From contig QIAI01000043.1 in NCBI GenBank assembly GCA_003224995.1, positions 516 through 6,513 of the forward strand: a stretch of 5,998 nucleotides of DNA, in the 5' to 3' direction. Position 1 is the first letter of the stretch. Each line of letters starts with the position of its first letter. Below the pieces are notes generated by a model, which saw nothing but the letters and a program-made list of their open reading frames with translations, did no database searches and had not been told where the DNA came from. Below, in pieces: positions 1 through 5,498 of this stretch. Made by a program: the position numbers and the translations under genes. This stretch comes from Acidobacteriota bacterium. GTDB lineage: Bacteria > Acidobacteriota > Terriglobia > Terriglobales > Acidobacteriaceae.

Positions 1-10
1 CGACCAAAAC

Positions 11-1132
11 CTAGATCTGCAATTCATCCTGCGACCGCGCCGTTTGCAAACGCGGCTCGGCAGTCAAATCGAGAACGAGCTTTTCGAGCACCAGGCGCTT
101 GGTGGGCGGATTGGAGCGGAGTGCCAGGTCCGACTTGGCAATCAGGCGGATGGCGCTGGTGAGTTCACGCTTCGACTTGTAGCGCCGGGCTTGCCGGATG
201 ATGTCTTCGGCGGCAAACGGCGGCACGCGGAATCCGTGCCACAGGGCAGCCCACAGGGCGCGCTGGTCGCGTACGTTGCGCTCAAGAATCACCAGCATCT
301 GGCGAAAAGTTTTCGCGAGCATATAGAGATGGCCGATGGCGGCCTCGTCGCCATCACCGGTGGAGAGCATGGCATCCAAAACTTCCAGGGCGCGCACGCG
401 ATCCTTGGCGGAAATGGCGTCGGTCAGTTCATAGAGGGAGCGCTGCTTGGCGGCGAGCACCATGGTCTCGACGTCGCCGAGGGTGATGCGCTTTTTCTCG
501 CCGACGTAGAGGATGAGCTTCTCCAGTTCGTTGGAGATCATCATCATGTCGCCGCCGAGCGCGTCGACCAGTTCACGGGCGGCGTCGGTGTCGATTTTCA
601 CCTCACGGGTGGCGCAATACTCGGTGACCCAACGAACGGCTTCACTCTCTTCCACGCGCGCCAGCTCAACAATCCCGCAGAATTGGCCGAGCGTCTCACG
701 AATACGCTCATAGCGCTCCTTGTCGGTCATGTCCATGCGCCGGGCGTCAGCGGGAATGCTGATATGGTCGGCGACAAAGACCAGCAGCGCGTCGGGATTG
801 GGATTTTTGCAATACTCCTCGATAGCGGCCAACTTCTCTTCGTTCGATCCACGGCCGAAAAGAGTTTTTACCCCGCGTACGAAGAACACCTGGAAAGGCG
901 CCATCAGGGAGGGGGTGCGGGCACGGTCGAGGACTTCGCTCAAGTCGGTTTCGGCAAGATCGAAGTCGAACAGGCTGAAATCGCGCAGATCGCTGGGCAC
1001 CAGGTGCTGGAGAATGGCTTCGCGGAAGCGCTTGCGAAAGAAGACTTCATCGCCGACGAAAACGTAGGCGGACCGAAGCTTCTTTTTTTCCACTTCGGAG
1101 ACGAAGCGCTCAGCCTGGGCGAACGCTTTCAT
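11..1132 (-). CDS. holA: DNA polymerase III subunit delta (HolA)
   Basis: This is the delta subunit of the clamp loader, which opens the beta sliding clamp so it can be loaded on primed DNA during replication. The 373-aa product has the family layout: an N-terminal AAA+-like domain without Walker motifs, opening with a YVFVGDE segment (residues 23-29); a middle region with DALLVFVADH; the LVDALGGDMMMISNELEKL stretch (about residues 187-205) typical of delta; and a helical C-terminal collar with RSLYELTDAI and a closing SNPPTKRLVLEKLVLDL. It is slightly longer than the E. coli protein (about 340 aa). The ATG overlaps the lptE stop as TGATG, and GGAGG lies 7 nt upstream (1140-1144), so translation is probably coupled. 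It is the last gene of the operon seen here; only 10 nt follow its TAG, so any downstream gene or terminator is out of view. The family call is strong. Confidence 0.95.
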   Translation of the reverse strand: MKAFAQAERFVSEVEKKKLRSAYVFVGDEVFFRKRFREAILQHLVPSDLRDFSLFDFDLAETDLSEVLDRARTPSLMAPFQVFFVRGVKTLFGRGSNEEKLAAIEEYCKNPNPDALLVFVADHISIPADARRMDMTDKERYERIRETLGQFCGIVELARVEESEAVRWVTEYCATREVKIDTDAARELVDALGGDMMMISNELEKLILYVGEKKRITLGDVETMVLAAKQRSLYELTDAISAKDRVRALEVLDAMLSTGDGDEAAIGHLYMLAKTFRQMLVILERNVRDQRALWAALWHGFRVPPFAAEDIIRQARRYKSKRELTSAIRLIAKSDLALRSNPPTKRLVLEKLVLDLTAEPRLQTARSQDELQI

Positions 1133-1812
1133 CAGAAACCCTCCAGCACACTGCTGACGAAGGTTTGGGCGAAATCGCGCGAAAGCCGTCCCATGGCCGG
1201 GGAATCCTCCTGAAAGAAGCTGCTGGGCTCCTGCGAAACCTGGTACTGCTCACGGAATACGTACGAGGGATTCTGAAAAAGAATTTTGCCCTGACGATCG
1301 ACTAACGACACCCGCATGCTGACGATGACCAGAATGCTTTCTGCGCGGCCGGTCTTGGAATCGTAAGTGAGCGGCGCGCTGCTGGTGGTGAGCACGGTGG
1401 CGTGGAGGGTTGCGTCGGCAGCCTCGCTGTCCTGATTGAGGATCTGATAATGGGTGCGGGTGGTGAATTCGTGCACCACGGCGGAGGTCAGCGTTTGCTC
1501 GATGCGGTACGTCTGGGATTGATTGACGAACGCGGGAATGGCAAGCGTCTTGACATTCTGGGGCAGCGTGACCACGTGGCCGGCGGTGTGATAGCCGCAC
1601 GCAAGGGTAGCAAGCAGAGCCGCGATCAGTACCAGAGACGGAACAGTTTGCTTTAGAGATTTTAACGGCGAAGAGCGCGAAGGGTTCGCGAAGGACGCTG
1701 AGAGAGATTTCTCTGCTAACAGCCTTAAAGTTTCTAACCCAGATAAAAGATCTAAGGGCTGCGGACAGCGCGTTTTTCGGAAGTGGCTGCAGTCCTGGCC
1801 CGCCAGACTCAC
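1132..1812 (-). CDS. lptE: LPS-assembly lipoprotein LptE, start codon uncertain
   Basis: LptE is an outer-membrane lipoprotein that plugs and supports the LptD barrel, which inserts LPS into the outer leaflet. The sequence shows a hydrophobic segment (VLIAALLATLA) ending in the lipobox L-A-C-G, with the modified Cys codon at 1597-1599. A mature domain of about 155 aa follows, with family-typical text such as CGYHTAG, VKTLAIPAFVNQS and YRIEQTLTSAVV. The start is a problem. Between the signal peptide and the end of the upstream gene there is no in-frame ATG, GTG or TTG. The nearest is GTG at 1812, overlapping the asd-like stop as GTGA, with GAGG 9 nt upstream. That gives 226 aa and places the lipobox Cys at residue 72, far deeper than in normal lipoproteins. 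In-frame starts at 1857 (ATG) or 1911 (GTG) would overlap the upstream gene more. A rare CTG start closer in is possible. The function is well supported; the N-terminus is not. Confidence 0.85.
   Translation of the reverse strand: MSLAGQDCSHFRKTRCPQPLDLLSGLETLRLLAEKSLSASFANPSRSSPLKSLKQTVPSLVLIAALLATLACGYHTAGHVVTLPQNVKTLAIPAFVNQSQTYRIEQTLTSAVVHEFTTRTHYQILNQDSEAADATLHATVLTTSSAPLTYDSKTGRAESILVIVSMRVSLVDRQGKILFQNPSYVFREQYQVSQEPSSFFQEDSPAMGRLSRDFAQTFVSSVLEGF
1665..1714 (+). repeat. GCGAAG-type degenerate short tandem repeat with palindrome
   Basis: Read on the plus strand, GCGAAG occurs at 1668-1673, 1677-1682 and 1688-1693, followed by the variant GCTGAG at 1697-1702, so the period is about 9-11 nt. 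It is followed by the 12-bp inverted repeat AGAGATTTCTCT (1703-1714). This kind of text (GCGAAGGAC-like units next to a TTTTAAC flank) resembles interspersed intergenic repeats I associate with several environmental phyla; that is recollection, not a search result. Here it falls inside the open frame upstream of the LptE lipoprotein signal and is read as codons (minus-strand SLSASFANPSRSSPL). Confidence 0.6.
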
Positions 1813-2885
1813 TGAATTTTGCCTCGGGGACGCGTAGGAGTCATCGTCTCGGCGCATTCCACGGCGGAAACCGCCGCAATCCGCAGATTGTCGGCAGCCG
1901 CCCACAACCACATGCCGGTGGGATTGTTTTCGTCGCGCGTCAACGACAATAGAATATCCCCTTGCCCGGCGGCGTTGACGTTACTGGGTGAATCCTCCGC
2001 CTGCCGGGTCACGGTGACGTGTTCGCCGGCGAGTGCCTGGCCCAGGTCGCCGACCGCGATGGGCTCCTCCATTTCCATATAGATGGAAAACGCGTGTCCG
2101 TGGAAGATGGGAGCCTGGATCAGCTGGATCGCGGGCTGCAGCGCGTCTTGCCCGGCGATGCGCTGGTAATGCTTCAGAATGCGTTGCCGGGTGGATTGCA
2201 AAGTGGGGGTTGAATTCGGTCCGTAGGTTTCGGCCAGGTTGAAAGCGACCTGGGTATCGAAAACGTTTTTGGGGAGTTCCTGAAAAGACAGCAGGTTGAC
2301 GGTCTGCTCGTGCAGCTCGTCCATGCCCTTCTGTCCATGTTCCGACGCAGGCTCCAGTACGGTGCAGGCAACGTGGCGAAGCTTGCCGGCTTTCTGGGCG
2401 CGCAAGACCAGCAGGGCGAGGCTGACCGCAGCCGGGTGCGCGATCACACAGGGGCCGGGTTGAAGCTCAAGAACCGGAGTTTGCCCCAACTGGCGCTCGA
2501 TCCAGGGAGAGCGGATGGCGGACGAGGGCTCGTCTTCCAAAGCATACGAGAGATCCACAATGGCGCTGCCGGCATCGCGGGCGGTCTTCCAGCTTTTGCG
2601 AGTGGAATTCTGATCAGAGGCGAAGAAGGTGAAGTCGAGATGATCGAACTGCTCGTTACGCACCCTCTGAATGAAGGTGACCTCGTCGCCCATCGTTTCC
2701 AGCTGTCCTAAAGCTTCGTCGTCATCCAGCAACTTGATGTCGACGGCGGGAAAGTTGCGGTCGTTGAGGACCTCGGCGACTTCCTTGCCGCGCAGAGAGG
2801 CAGCGCCCACGATGGCCACGCGATAGGGCTTGGCACGCATGGTGTCGGAAGTGGGCAGGGTCGCTGGTTTAAGGGGGGAACTCAT
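1809..2885 (-). CDS. Aspartate-semialdehyde dehydrogenase-like protein, probably non-catalytic
   Basis: This 358-aa protein has the overall ASADH/Usg-1 fold order: a Rossmann-type start (RVAIVGAASLRGKEVAEVL, residues 22-40), a central SEHGQKGMDELHEQT segment (181-195) matching the family's SGAG-KGMEEL region, VAFNLAETYG, then APIFHGHAFSIYMEME (258-273) and a C-terminal WLWAAADNLRIAAVSAVECAE. Aligned by eye, the family NPNCST motif becomes HPAAVS (150-155), so the nucleophilic Cys is Ala153. The active-site Gln falls at Glu178, and the Arg before the GH motif is Gln257, while His264 is kept. True ASADH makes aspartate semialdehyde for lysine, threonine and methionine synthesis; this protein is unlikely to do so and is better viewed as a Usg-1-like paralogue of unknown role. 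The ATG overlaps the pssA stop (ATGA), and its own stop overlaps the lptE GTG. An inner ATG at 2840 would skip a poorly conserved 15-residue leader but has no visible Shine-Dalgarno. Confidence 0.85.
   Translation of the reverse strand: MSSPLKPATLPTSDTMRAKPYRVAIVGAASLRGKEVAEVLNDRNFPAVDIKLLDDDEALGQLETMGDEVTFIQRVRNEQFDHLDFTFFASDQNSTRKSWKTARDAGSAIVDLSYALEDEPSSAIRSPWIERQLGQTPVLELQPGPCVIAHPAAVSLALLVLRAQKAGKLRHVACTVLEPASEHGQKGMDELHEQTVNLLSFQELPKNVFDTQVAFNLAETYGPNSTPTLQSTRQRILKHYQRIAGQDALQPAIQLIQAPIFHGHAFSIYMEMEEPIAVGDLGQALAGEHVTVTRQAEDSPSNVNAAGQGDILLSLTRDENNPTGMWLWAAADNLRIAAVSAVECAETMTPTRPRGKIQ
1822..1825 (-). promoter_or_regulatory. Candidate ribosome binding site for lptE GTG
   Basis: GAGG on the minus strand lies 9 nt before the GTG at 1812 and inside the last codons of the asd-like gene. 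It is short, but it supports a coupled start at the GTGA overlap over the more distant upstream starts. Ribosomes finishing the asd-like gene could reinitiate here without a strong site. Confidence 0.4.
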
Positions 2886-3778
2886 GTGTGCTGTGAAGCC
2901 TCCTCATATACGGGTGGAGCGGGAGGCGTAGGCCGGCGACGAACGATCCACTGTAAGCGCCACCATACGCCGGAAAACATGTAGATGAGCGCGATGCCGA
3001 AAAGGACCCAACGGGAGTAGAACCAGATCAAGGCAAACAGCGCGGCCAGCAATAACATGACGCGGAAGGGCTGCCGCGTGTTGAAGTGAATGTCCTTGAA
3101 GCTGTAAAAGCGCCAGGTGCTGACCATCAGGTAACCCACGGTGAGAACCAGCAGCAAGGCAATGATGGCCGTGGAGACATTGTTAAGCGGAACTCCGCGC
3201 GTGAAGTGGACCACCGCGGCAATCACGCCCGCGCCAGCTGGAATCGGCATGCCAACGAAATACTTTTTGTCGGGCCGCCCAGGGTTGGAAGGCTGCGGGT
3301 TCACCATGATGTTGAAGCGCGCCAGACGGCTGGCGCCGGCCACCAGAAAAAGAAAAGTCGCGACCGCACCGAATTGCCCCAGCTTGGTGTGCAGTTCGGC
3401 ATTCATGAACGGCGGCAAGAGGTGAAATCCCCACATGTAGGCGAGCAACCCGGGAGCGACGCCGAAAGTAATTACGTCGGCGAGCGAATCCAGTTCGCGT
3501 CCGAAATCGCTGCTGGTATTGGTCATGCGGGCAATGCGGCCGTCGAGTCCATCGAATAGCACGGCAAAACCAATCGCCTTTGCGGCGAAGTCAAAGTGCC
3601 AAGGCTCGCCCACAGTGCCATGCATGGCCTGCAGAATGGCGTAATAGCCGGCGGCCAGATTTCCGGTGGTAAACAGCGAGGGCAGAATATACATGCCCTT
3701 GCGCATGCGGCGCGTAGGACGATCGGACTTGCGACGTCGCGGAATCTCCACGATGGGATGATCGCCCAGGTCGTCCAT
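2882..3778 (-). CDS. pssA: CDP-diacylglycerol--serine O-phosphatidyltransferase
   Basis: This inner-membrane enzyme transfers a phosphatidyl group from CDP-diacylglycerol to L-serine, giving phosphatidylserine and CMP. The 298-aa product carries the complete CDP-alcohol phosphatidyltransferase signature D-x2-D-G-x2-A-R-x8-G-x3-D-x3-D: D76, D79, G80, A83, R84, G93, D97 and D101. The metal-binding aspartates are therefore intact. The N-terminus is basic and cytosolic (RRRKSDRPTRRMRKG), followed by ILPSLFTTGNLAAGYYAI, which is typical of this subfamily. Several hydrophobic segments follow (about residues 137-150, 182-191, 203-221 and 240-272), and the tail is proline-rich and basic. The substrate is assigned from the family resemblance plus the adjacent psd, which consumes phosphatidylserine. 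The ATG overlaps the psd stop as TAATG, with AAGGAG 7 nt upstream. Confidence 0.94.
   Translation of the reverse strand: MDDLGDHPIVEIPRRRKSDRPTRRMRKGMYILPSLFTTGNLAAGYYAILQAMHGTVGEPWHFDFAAKAIGFAVLFDGLDGRIARMTNTSSDFGRELDSLADVITFGVAPGLLAYMWGFHLLPPFMNAELHTKLGQFGAVATFLFLVAGASRLARFNIMVNPQPSNPGRPDKKYFVGMPIPAGAGVIAAVVHFTRGVPLNNVSTAIIALLLVLTVGYLMVSTWRFYSFKDIHFNTRQPFRVMLLLAALFALIWFYSRWVLFGIALIYMFSGVWWRLQWIVRRRPTPPAPPVYEEASQHT
2899..2904 (-). promoter_or_regulatory. Ribosome binding site ahead of the asd-like gene
   Basis: AGGAGG on the minus strand lies within the last codons of pssA. It is 13 nt from the ATG at 2885, longer than usual. It favours that ATG over the inner ATG at 2840, and the ATGA overlap with pssA suggests termination-reinitiation helps. 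Confidence 0.45.
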
Positions 3779-4443
3779 TACCGTACTCCTTGAGGGATGG
3801 ACTGGGTGGCGGCGGGGATGAGTTCGGAGGCTGCATGGGCGTACGCGAGGATGCTGGAAGCGCCTTTCACATGGTCGCCGACTTTCACCGCAGGCCGAAC
3901 CTTGGCATCCATGACGACGTCTACACGCGAACCGAATTTGATCAGGCCGACACGCTCGCCACGCGCAACCGGATCTCCCATTTTTTTGTAGAACACGATG
4001 CGGCGAGCGATCAATCCAGCGATTTGCTTAAAGACTACAGTTTGTCCTTCGCCCTCGACGGTCACGATGTTCTGTTCGTTTTCCTCGGCGCAGGTCGAGC
4101 CCATGGCGTTCAGGAACTTTCCCTTCTGGTAGCGCACGTCGCGAATTACGCCGCCAATTGGAGAACGGTTCACGTGCACGTTGAAGACATTGAGGAAAAT
4201 ACTGATGCGCAGGCGCTCGGCACCTTCCACCACAACTTTCGCGACTTCAGTGACCTTGCCGTCGCCGGGAGAGACGATGGCGCCAGGCGTATCGGGCACA
4301 ACGCGTTCAGGATCGCGAAAAAACCACAAGCAGAAGGCGGCCAGCATCCAGGCCGGCACGGCCCAGAGCGGGGCGGTGAGCCAGGCGATGAGCAATCCGG
4401 CCAGCAGCAAAGGAACGGCGTAAAAGTAGGCGTCGCGCACCAT
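3778..4443 (-). CDS. psd: Phosphatidylserine decarboxylase proenzyme (short, PSD-A type)
   Basis: This enzyme decarboxylates phosphatidylserine to phosphatidylethanolamine using a pyruvoyl group made by self-cleavage. The 221-aa length matches the short PSD-A class rather than the longer E. coli type. It opens with a membrane hairpin (about residues 9-40) followed by FFRDPER (41-47), then the IVSPGDGKV block (56-64), FLNVFNVHVNRSP (83-95), and the cleavage motif IKFGSRVD (168-175). The predicted cleavage is between Gly171 and Ser172 (Ser codon 3928-3930); Ser172 would become the pyruvoyl cofactor of the small alpha chain. It is the first gene of the operon, followed with a 1-nt overlap by pssA, which makes its substrate. 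The ATG at 4443 is the natural family start, but there is no good Shine-Dalgarno before it and a consensus -10 box sits only 15 nt upstream. Confidence 0.95.
   Translation of the reverse strand: MVRDAYFYAVPLLLAGLLIAWLTAPLWAVPAWMLAAFCLWFFRDPERVVPDTPGAIVSPGDGKVTEVAKVVVEGAERLRISIFLNVFNVHVNRSPIGGVIRDVRYQKGKFLNAMGSTCAEENEQNIVTVEGEGQTVVFKQIAGLIARRIVFYKKMGDPVARGERVGLIKFGSRVDVVMDAKVRPAVKVGDHVKGASSILAYAHAASELIPAATQSIPQGVR
3786..3791 (-). promoter_or_regulatory. Ribosome binding site for pssA
   Basis: AAGGAG on the minus strand lies inside the end of psd, 7 nt before the pssA ATG. It is the strongest Shine-Dalgarno in the operon and fixes the pssA start at the TAATG junction. Confidence 0.7.
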
Positions 4444-4457
4444 GGGAGACTCTTGAA

Positions 4458-4486
4458 ATTATAGTGCAGCCGGGCGGTCCGTCGCT
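4458..4486 (-). promoter_or_regulatory. Candidate sigma-70 promoter for the psd operon
   Basis: The minus strand has a perfect TATAAT at 4458-4463. The best -35 with a 16-nt spacer is GCGACG (4480-4485), matching only the GAC core of TTGACA. It lies just downstream of the terminator of the preceding gene, as expected for an operon promoter. Initiation at the usual distance would put the start site near 4450, giving a 5' leader of only some 7 nt before the psd ATG. The -10 is convincing and the -35 is weak. Confidence 0.55.
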
Positions 4487-4500
4487 TTTAACTTAACTGT

Positions 4501-4526
4501 AATAAAAAAAGGCGCTTACGAGCGCC
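4501..4526 (-). terminator. Rho-independent terminator after the YdcH-like gene
   Basis: Read on the minus strand, GGCGCT-CGTA-AGCGCC forms a perfect 6-bp GC-rich stem with a 4-nt loop (4526 to 4511), followed directly by TTTTTTTATT (4510-4501). It lies 56 nt after the stop codon of the YdcH-like gene and ahead of the psd promoter, so it separates the two transcription units. Confidence 0.85.
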
Positions 4527-4543
4527 GGATGGAAGAGACAAAT

Positions 4544-4570
4544 CCCCAATGACGGCTAGGCCGTGTGGGG
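4544..4570 (-). other. Second hairpin in the 3' UTR of the YdcH-like gene
   Basis: CCCCA (4544-4548) pairs with TGGGG (4566-4570), and inside it ACGGC (4552-4556) pairs with GCCGT (4560-4564) around a 3-nt loop, with a small internal loop between the two stems. It sits between the stop codon and the terminator. It could protect the mRNA 3' end or be part of a small 3'-derived RNA; nothing in the sequence decides this. Confidence 0.4.
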
Positions 4571-4581
4571 TTGGCCGAGGA

Positions 4582-4809
4582 TTAGGCTACTTGATTGTGA
4601 ACGTGCTGCCGGAATTCCCGTTCGATGGACGCCATCTGGTCCTTCAAACGGAGTTTCAGCTTTTTCAGCCGGACCTCTTCCAGCTTTTCGTCCTCAGTGA
4701 GATATCTTTTTTCGGTGAGTGATTCGAGTCTTTGTGCGTACTGCGTATGCTCCACAGCCAGTTTGCGGAATTCGTCATGACTGGCCAGGAGTTGGTCTCT
4801 CGGAGTCAT
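4582..4809 (-). CDS. DUF465 / YdcH-like small coiled-coil protein
   Basis: This 75-aa protein matches the small YdcH (DUF465) family in length and pattern. It has an N-terminal helix with HDEFRKLAVEH (11-21), a linker, then the hallmark YLTEDEKLEEVRLKKLKLRLKDQM (36-59), close to the family's L-x-x-x-E-x-x-L-K-K-x-K-L-x-L-K-D-x-I. It is rich in Lys, Glu and Leu and predicted to form an antiparallel helical hairpin; there is no signal peptide or membrane segment. The biochemical role of the family is not established. The ATG at 4809 is chosen because GGAGG lies 8 nt upstream (4818-4822) and because family similarity starts there; the frame stays open to 5031, but that extension looks non-coding. 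It appears monocistronic, with its own candidate promoter and a strong terminator. Confidence 0.85.
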   Translation of the reverse strand: MTPRDQLLASHDEFRKLAVEHTQYAQRLESLTEKRYLTEDEKLEEVRLKKLKLRLKDQMASIEREFRQHVHNQVA

Positions 4810-4846
4810 CCAGCAGACCTCCAACCTGATTTGAGAACTCCAAATT

Positions 4847-4875
4847 ACCATAGGCCCCCGAGCCCAGCAATTCAA
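4847..4875 (-). promoter_or_regulatory. Candidate sigma-70 promoter for the YdcH-like gene
   Basis: On the minus strand TTGAAT (4870-4875) and TATGGT (4847-4852) are separated by exactly 17 nt, each matching 4 of 6 consensus bases. The predicted start site gives a leader of roughly 30 nt that includes the GGAGG ribosome binding site. Confidence 0.45.
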
Positions 4876-4907
4876 TTTTCCATGGAGACGCACGGCAAGG
4901 TACATCG

Positions 4908-4922
4908 TTTTAGTGACTAAAA
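4908..4922. promoter_or_regulatory. 15-bp perfect palindrome, candidate operator
   Basis: TTTTAGT-G-ACTAAAA is a perfect inverted repeat with 7-bp arms about a single central base. It lies 33 bp upstream of the candidate -35 box of the YdcH-like gene and touches the hairpin after the acetyltransferase gene. The AT-rich dyad looks like a binding site for a dimeric regulator. No regulator gene is in view and I cannot name a family. Confidence 0.4.
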
Positions 4923-4942
4923 TTGCACCGTTACGGTTGCAA
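4923..4942 (-). terminator. Possible weak terminator after the acetyltransferase gene
   Basis: The minus strand reads TTGCAACCGTAACGGTGCAA just after the stop codon. TTGCA/TGCAA and CCG/CGG pair with one bulged A around a 3-nt loop, and TTTT follows at 4922-4919 before an AG breaks the run. The stem is modest and the U-tract short, so termination would be partial at best. The T run also forms one end of the neighbouring palindrome. Confidence 0.35.
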
Positions 4943-4943
4943 A

Positions 4944-5390
4944 TTACGCCAATGACAAGCGATACACGATGGCATCTTCTTGTGGCCGGGTGTAATAGTC
5001 GGCGCGACGGCCGCTCTCGGTGAACGCCCATTTCTCATATAACAAGCGGGCGGCGTGATTGGATTCGCGAACTTCGAGAAAAACTGCGCTGGCTCGCTGA
5101 GCGCGCGCGTGGTCGAGAAAGGCGCCGAGCAGGAGAGTCCCCAGGCCGCGTCTTCGGGCGGCGCCGGCGATCGCGATGTTTTCAATCTCCCACTCCGTAG
5201 CGACTTCATGGGCGACCAGAAACCCCTGCAATCCCACGGCTTCTTCAATGACTAAAGCGAGCCGCCGAGGCGGCTCCGCGCCGAAGATGCGATCGTATTG
5301 CTCGCGCGACCAATGCGACGCCGTGGCGGAATGGTTCCCCAGGTTCATCATGACGGGGATGTCGGCGGGAGTGGCAGGGCGAAGATGCAT
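4944..5390 (-). CDS. rimI: GNAT N-acetyltransferase, RimI-like
   Basis: RimI acetylates the N-terminal alanine of ribosomal protein S18 using acetyl-CoA. The 148-aa product is a single GNAT domain. It has LRPATPADI at the N-terminus (beta1), IENIAIAGAARRRGLGTLLL (69-88) holding the acetyl-CoA-binding R/Q-x-x-G-x-G loop (R79, G82, G84), then FLEVRESNHAARLLYEKWAF (104-123) and a closing RRADYY (128-133). The LEVR-x-SN-x-x-A-x-x-LYEK pattern and Y118 are typical of RimI; the usual Gly before Phe in the GF step is Ala122. The ATG at 5390 gives the normal family length. A start at 5459 would add 23 residues read through the repeat cluster and is rejected. No good ribosome binding site is visible. 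Without the tsaB/tsaD neighbours often seen with rimI, the exact substrate is less certain than the fold. Confidence 0.82.
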   Translation of the reverse strand: MHLRPATPADIPVMMNLGNHSATASHWSREQYDRIFGAEPPRRLALVIEEAVGLQGFLVAHEVATEWEIENIAIAGAARRRGLGTLLLGAFLDHARAQRASAVFLEVRESNHAARLLYEKWAFTESGRRADYYTRPQEDAIVYRLSLA

Positions 5391-5453
5391 AAGCTTGTTA
5401 GAGACTCGTATCAGAACTGACGGAGGTTCGTAAATCCAAAGCCTACCCCCATC

Positions 5454-5498
5454 CCCCATCCTACGTCGTGCTGCTGGACGCTCGACATTAGGATGGGG
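5454..5498. repeat. Long inverted repeat (hairpin) upstream of rimI
   Basis: CCCCATCCTA (5454-5463) pairs perfectly with TAGGATGGGG (5489-5498). After a small internal loop, GTCG (5465-5468) pairs with CGAC (5483-5486), leaving a 14-nt loop. That is 14 bp in total, with no U-tract on either side. The position between two same-strand genes and the clean arms suggest a REP-like extragenic palindrome. Confidence 0.6.

Noticed and set aside
44..1213. 389-aa open frame on the plus strand
   Set aside because: It is wholly antisense to holA and the end of lptE, has no recognisable domain, and its composition follows the third-position bias of the opposite strand. holA is unambiguous here.
2310..2711. 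133-aa open frame on the plus strand
   Set aside because: Antisense to the asd-like gene, which has recognisable family motifs throughout; no independent support.
3086..3559. 157-aa open frame on the plus strand
   Set aside because: Antisense to pssA within its membrane segments; shadow frame without a family resemblance.
3790..4464. 224-aa open frame on the plus strand
   Set aside because: Antisense to psd, whose motifs are complete; the plus-strand product is His/Gly/Asp-rich with no domain and reads across the psd promoter.
4810..5031. N-terminal extension of the YdcH-like gene to a start at 5031
   Set aside because: The extension crosses a candidate promoter, the palindrome and the end of rimI, shows no protein-like pattern, and a good ribosome binding site precedes the ATG at 4809.
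5391..5459. N-terminal extension of the acetyltransferase to ATG 5459
   Set aside because: GNAT similarity begins at the ATG at 5390, which gives the usual RimI length; the extra residues come from repeat sequence.
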